From Gammaproteobacteria bacterium (GTDB lineage Bacteria > Pseudomonadota > Gammaproteobacteria > DRLM01), in assembly GCA_015490395.1 (NCBI GenBank), contig WFXX01000042.1:1-9536 (forward strand): DNA of 9,536 nt, read 5' to 3'. Numbering within the stretch: the first letter of the stretch is position 1; each line of letters begins with the position of its first letter. Position numbers and translations under genes: made by a program. This document shows positions 6,984 to 9,536 of this stretch, piece by piece. The notes under the pieces were generated by a model. It did not search any database and was not told where the DNA came from. It saw only the letters and a program-made list of their open reading frames with translations.

Positions 6984-8402
6984 TTACGCGCCCTCTTGAG
7001 ATGAGGCGCGCAGCCATGCCACCGCCTTGTCGAGGCGGGCCAGCGTCCGCTCCCGCCCCAGCAGGCGCAGGGTGACGTTGATGGGAGGTGAGACGGCCCC
7101 CCCCGTGACCGCCACCCGCACCGGCTGGGCCAGCTTGCCCAGCTTCAGGCCCTGGGCCTCGGCGGTGGCCACCACCGCCTCGTGGATGGCCTCGTCGGTC
7201 CAGGGCTCCAGGTCCGCCAGGCGCCCCCGCAGGGCCTCCAAGGCAGGGAGCACCTCCGGCCGGAGGTGCTTGGCGGCGGCCTTCTCGTCGTAGCCCTCCG
7301 GCTCCCGGTAGAAGTAGTGGCTGGCCTCGGCCATTTCCTTGAGGGTCTTGGTGCGCTCGCGCTGGGCCCGCACCACCTCGTGCAGGGGCGGGCCCTGGGA
7401 GGGGTCCAGGCCCGCGCGGCCCATGTGCCAGCTCAGGTGGTGGGCCACGTGGAGGGGGTCCAGACTCTTGAGATAGTGCTGGTTGAGCCAGAGCAGCTTG
7501 GAGGGATTGATGGTGGAGGGGGCCTTGTGCACCGCCTCCAGCTCGAAGAGCTCGATCATCTCGTCCAGGGAGAAGATCTCCCGATCCCCGTGGGACCACC
7601 CCAGGCGCACCAGATAGTTGAGCAGGGCCTCGGGCAGGTAGCCCTCGTCCCGGTACTGGAGCACCGAGACTGCCCCGTGCCGCTTGGACAGCCGGGCCCC
7701 GTCGGGCCCCAGGATCATGGGCACGTGGGCGTAGACCGGCGGCTCGGCCCCCAGGGCGCGGAGGATGTGGATCTGCCGGGGGGTGTTGTTCAGGTGGTCG
7801 TCTCCTCGGATCACATGGGTGATGCCCATGTCCAGGTCGTCCACCACCACGCTGAGGTGGTAAGTGGGCATGCCGTCGGAGCGGGCGATGACCAGGTCGT
7901 CCAGCTCCTCGTTGCGGAACACCACCCGGCCCCGGATGCGGTCCTCTACCACCACCGTGCCCTCCCGAGGGGTCTTGAAGCGCACCACGTAGGGCTCGCC
8001 CTCGCGGGCGGGCAGGTCCAGGTCCCGGCAATGGCCATCGTAGCGGGGCTTCTCCCTGCGGGCCAGCTGCTCCGCCCGCAGGCGCTCCAGGCGCTCCCTG
8101 GAGCAGTAGCAGCGGTAGGCCTTGCCCTCGGCCAGGAGCCGCCGCACGGCATCGTCGTAGCGCTCCCGGCGCCGGCTCTGGAAGAAGGGCCCCTCGTCAT
8201 ACTCCAGACCCAGCCAGGCCAGCCCCTCCAGGATGGCGTTCACCGACTCCGCCGTGGAGCGCTCCCGATCGGTATCCTCGATGCGCAGGATGAAGGCGCC
8301 CCCGTGCCGCCGGGCATAGAGCCAGGCGTACAAAGCGGTGCGGGCCCCGCCGATGTGCAGGTAGCCGGTGGGGCTGGGGGCGAAACGGGTTCTGACGGTC
8401 AT
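6984..8402 (-). CDS. gltX: Glutamyl-tRNA synthetase
   Basis: 472 residues, against 471 in E. coli. Class I aminoacyl-tRNA synthetase that activates glutamate with ATP and charges tRNA-Glu. The HIGH-type motif is PSPTGYLHIG (9-18) and the KMSKS-type motif is LSKRHG (238-243). The insertion with CYC (98-100) and YDGHC (121-125) supplies cysteines of the zinc site seen in the E. coli-type enzyme. The Rossmann catalytic half is followed by an alpha-helical anticodon-binding half (about 320-472). An ideal GGAGGG ribosome binding site (8408-8413) lies five bases before the ATG, and an extended -10 promoter lies upstream. Its substrate tRNA-Glu is encoded 190 bp downstream on the same strand. This could instead be the GluQ-type paralogue or a non-discriminating GluRS, but the full length and anticodon domain exclude GluQ. 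Confidence 0.97.
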   Translation of the reverse strand: MTVRTRFAPSPTGYLHIGGARTALYAWLYARRHGGAFILRIEDTDRERSTAESVNAILEGLAWLGLEYDEGPFFQSRRRERYDDAVRRLLAEGKAYRCYCSRERLERLRAEQLARREKPRYDGHCRDLDLPAREGEPYVVRFKTPREGTVVVEDRIRGRVVFRNEELDDLVIARSDGMPTYHLSVVVDDLDMGITHVIRGDDHLNNTPRQIHILRALGAEPPVYAHVPMILGPDGARLSKRHGAVSVLQYRDEGYLPEALLNYLVRLGWSHGDREIFSLDEMIELFELEAVHKAPSTINPSKLLWLNQHYLKSLDPLHVAHHLSWHMGRAGLDPSQGPPLHEVVRAQRERTKTLKEMAEASHYFYREPEGYDEKAAAKHLRPEVLPALEALRGRLADLEPWTDEAIHEAVVATAEAQGLKLGKLAQPVRVAVTGGAVSPPINVTLRLLGRERTLARLDKAVAWLRASSQEGA

Positions 8403-8427
8403 GGCAGCCCTCCGTGACGGGGGCGGG

Positions 8428-8436
8428 ATTCTAGCA
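8428..8436 (-). promoter_or_regulatory. Extended -10 promoter of gltX
   Basis: The minus strand reads TGC-TAGAAT, an extended -10 element, 26 bases upstream of the gltX ATG. No clear -35 exists at standard spacing; the corresponding position falls in the dyad at 8452-8465, which also overlaps the divergent tRNA-Val promoter. Confidence 0.5.
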
Positions 8437-8447
8437 GGCAGAAGCGT

Positions 8448-8476
8448 TTGACGCCCCTCGGGGCGATCCCTACAAT
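8448..8476 (+). promoter_or_regulatory. Promoter of tRNA-Val(CAC)
   Basis: TTGACG (8448-8453), a 17-base spacer and TACAAT (8471-8476): near-consensus sigma70 elements at optimal spacing. Predicted start near 8483, about ten bases before the mature tRNA. Confidence 0.75.
8452..8465. repeat. Dyad between the divergent gltX and tRNA-Val promoters
   Basis: CGCCCC-TC-GGGGCG: exact 6-bp arms with a 2-base centre. It overlaps the end of the tRNA-Val -35 and its spacer, and covers the position expected for the gltX -35. It could be an operator acting on both genes or a chance GC palindrome. Confidence 0.35.
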
Positions 8477-8492
8477 GGGCCGCTCCCGGTGC

Positions 8493-8567
8493 GGGCGGCT
8501 AGCTCAGCGGGAGAGCACTGCCTTCACACGGCAGGGGTCGCTGGTTCGATCCCAGCGCCGCCCACCA
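8493..8567 (+). tRNA. tRNA-Val (anticodon CAC)
   Basis: 75 bases including an encoded CCA. Acceptor arms GGGCGGC and GCCGCCC pair perfectly, with discriminator A. The D arm is GCTCAGCGGGAGAGC. Anticodon stem CTGCC/GGCAG encloses loop TTCACAC, giving anticodon CAC, which reads GTG. The T arm is GCTGG TTCGATC CCAGC. It is divergent from gltX. The sequence directly after its 3' end looks like a decayed integrase, as expected if this tRNA has served as an attachment site. Confidence 0.96.
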
Positions 8568-8573
8568 ATCCTT

Positions 8574-8736
8574 TCAAGATGTTGTGATCACCTCCTGATC
8601 GCGTTTCCATTCCCAACGTGACTCAAACGTGACTCGCTGCCCCGGGTCAGAACCTCCACGGCGGCGGCCAGGCCACCCGAGGCGTGCGTGGCTTGACCCG
8701 GGCATCGCCAGGGCATGTTGATACTGTGGTGCCGGG
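8574..8736 (-). pseudogene. Decayed C-terminus of a tyrosine recombinase (integrase)
   Basis: On the minus strand one frame reads RHHSINM at about 8734-8714, resembling the integrase GHxSIxMTxRYAHL box. The same frame later reads LAAAVEVLTRG at 8671-8639, resembling the usual C-terminal helix after YAHLSP. Between them the sequence is out of register and the catalytic Tyr segment is not readable. After 8639 the natural ending appears in the neighbouring frame (QRVTFESRW, stop at 8574-8576). Adding one G to the G-run near 8640-8643 would join the two. No upstream HxLRHT box is recognisable, and stops interrupt the frames above 8740. Adjacency to the tRNA-Val 3' end supports an integration-element origin. 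Recognition is by eye from short stretches, so this is a tentative call. Confidence 0.4.
8583..8606 (+). terminator. Weak terminator candidate for tRNA-Val
   Basis: GATCA (8586-8590) pairs with TGATC (8596-8600) around loop CCTCC. Adjacent G-C and G-U pairs extend the stem to eight, and it is followed by TTT. The stem is weak and the T-tract short. It lies 15 bases past the tRNA CCA end, which is the expected position. Confidence 0.3.
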
Positions 8737-9005
8737 GCGGGTACCCAGACGGCGAGCCTCGGTGGTACGGCTGCTAAGGGCCGCCCGTGCTGCCCAGGGG
8801 ACCTAGGGTCTTCCCCGTATCCCCGCCAACTCCGTGGGCTTTCCCTTGGCGGTAGGTCGTAGGGGGCGGTGGCCACCGGGGTCCCGCCGATACCGGCACC
8901 ACGGTAGGCTTCAAGCTGCCTTCGCCAGTGTGAACCTGTCTGCCGCTGAAGCGAATGGCGTCGATTGGGGAGTTGGGGCATCGGGTGGTAGACGGTGTGC
9001 ACCAG

Positions 9006-9029
9006 GTTGTCCACGGTGTTGTCCACGGT
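9006..9029. repeat. Two tandem copies of a 12-bp unit (GTTGTCCACGGT)
   Basis: Two exact head-to-tail copies. Each contains TTGTCCACG, one base from the TTGTCCACA form of the DnaA box known from high-GC bacteria. On the minus strand they encode TVDN-TVDN. Two units are too few to call an iteron array. Confidence 0.6.
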
Positions 9030-9254
9030 CTCGCCGGGCCCCTTGCCCGCGGATGTCATCTTCCGGGGACCAGGTGATGGGGGCGGATACAGCGGCGGGA
9101 CGGTGATGGGTTGAGCCTTGGGCTGGATTGAGCCCTGGCCGTATCCAGGCGGTGCCGCTGGGGTGCGGGGGCTGACTGGCGGAAGGCCTGTAGCCTGGCC
9201 CTTCTCGCAGGCCAGCCTGGAGCGGTCCGGTTCCGGGCTTCCCTTCCTCACTAA

Positions 9255-9536
9255 GCATGGAGAGCGGCGCTGCTCGTTGGGTTGCCGGAGACCTTCGGCG
9301 CGGTGGCCGGAGCGGGGGAGCGGACGCCAGCGAGGCTTCCGTCTTCTGAGGAGGAAGGTAAGTCAGGTGCCGCCCCAGGTGCTCAAGAGGCGCGGGACGG
9401 ACAGATGGGGTATGGTGAGGGATCCGCTTGGGACCGGTACCCCTCAAGGCCGGGGGCTGTCCCAGCGGTGAGGAGCAAGGCGTCGGCGGACCTGTGGGGA
9501 GATATTCAGCAAGGCAGTAAGGGGAATGGACCGGAG
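9255..9536 (+). CDS. Frame open to the right window edge, identity unknown
   Basis: From just after a TAA at 9252-9254, this frame stays open for 94 codons to the window end. Candidate starts are TTG 9282, GTG 9303 and ATG 9405, none with a strong ribosome binding site. The translation is Gly/Ala/Ser-rich (for example SSEEEGKSGAAPGAQEARDG) and matches no family I recognise. Its codons lack the strong third-position GC bias of the window's real genes. It may be the start of an acquired gene or simply non-coding sequence; the next bases outside the window would decide. Confidence 0.2.

Larger units (their letters stand above)
8568..9536. other. 969-bp flank of tRNA-Val without a convincing intact gene
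   Basis: Apart from the integrase remnant, no frame here shows a recognisable domain or the strong third-position GC bias of the genes to the left. A minus-strand frame covers 8574-9251, but it is Pro/Arg-rich and lacks a coherent family signature. Visible items are a weak GATCA/TGATC hairpin just after the tRNA, a 12-bp tandem repeat at 9006-9029, a bulged hairpin at 9429-9464, and a + strand frame open to the window end from 9255. The region looks like degenerating acquired DNA at a tRNA; that interpretation is inference. Confidence 0.5.

Noticed and set aside
8834..9106. 90-codon + strand frame in the tRNA-Val flank
   Set aside because: It is rich in Arg, Gly and Cys, lacks a domain signature and a good ribosome site, and overlaps the low-quality flank and the tandem repeat.
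9255..9536. Idea that the right edge is the 5' part of a group II intron or the start of its reverse transcriptase
   Set aside because: A bulged hairpin (9429-9464) and a GGTAAGT-like stretch suggested it, but no boundary motif, domain V or reverse transcriptase motif is visible inside the window.

Overview
The window looks like the chromosome of a very GC-rich proteobacterium, most likely a gammaproteobacterium. The evidence is indirect: all three tRNA genes carry an encoded CCA end, an EttA-type ABC-F protein is present, and gltX is followed on the same strand by tRNA-Ala(GGC) and tRNA-Glu(TTC), a neighbourhood I remember from gammaproteobacteria. The genus cannot be named from this sequence. 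Strong third-position GC produces many long antisense open frames, which I left out.

Left part (1-3752): everything reads leftward. From right to left there is ettA (translation factor, own sigma70-like promoter), then an EAL-HDOD signalling protein 107 bp downstream, then a 67-residue protein resembling a lone OmpR-type winged helix with its own extended -10 promoter. The first bases of a further leftward gene may lie at the left edge. The 297-bp gap 3456-3752 holds the ettA promoter with an overlapping dyad, a long-range inverted repeat, and an intrinsic-terminator hairpin whose U-tract faces the + strand.

Middle (3753-6552): a leftward pair, probably an operon. The first gene is a glycerophosphodiester phosphodiesterase-fold protein whose catalytic residues are largely replaced. 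The second is a bifunctional class II aldolase/short-chain dehydrogenase of the rhamnulose-1-phosphate aldolase type, with both active sites apparently intact.

Right-middle (6718-8567): leftward gltX, then tRNA-Ala(GGC) and tRNA-Glu(TTC) from a good promoter placed directly after the gltX stop. A rightward tRNA-Val(CAC) is divergent from gltX; the two promoters share a short interval containing a GC dyad. The glutamyl-tRNA synthetase is therefore encoded next to its own substrate tRNA.

Right flank (8568-9536): 969 bp with no convincing intact gene and less regular codon composition. Against the 3' end of tRNA-Val lies what looks like the decayed C-terminus of a tyrosine recombinase, readable only after frame changes. 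This suggests that tRNA-Val(CAC) has been an integration site. A 12-bp tandem repeat and a frame open to the window edge are the other visible items.

I do not see a complete, previously undescribed system. The best leads are the active-site-degenerate GDPD beside the aldolase/dehydrogenase, the lone winged-helix protein, the orphan + strand terminator and the integrase scar.
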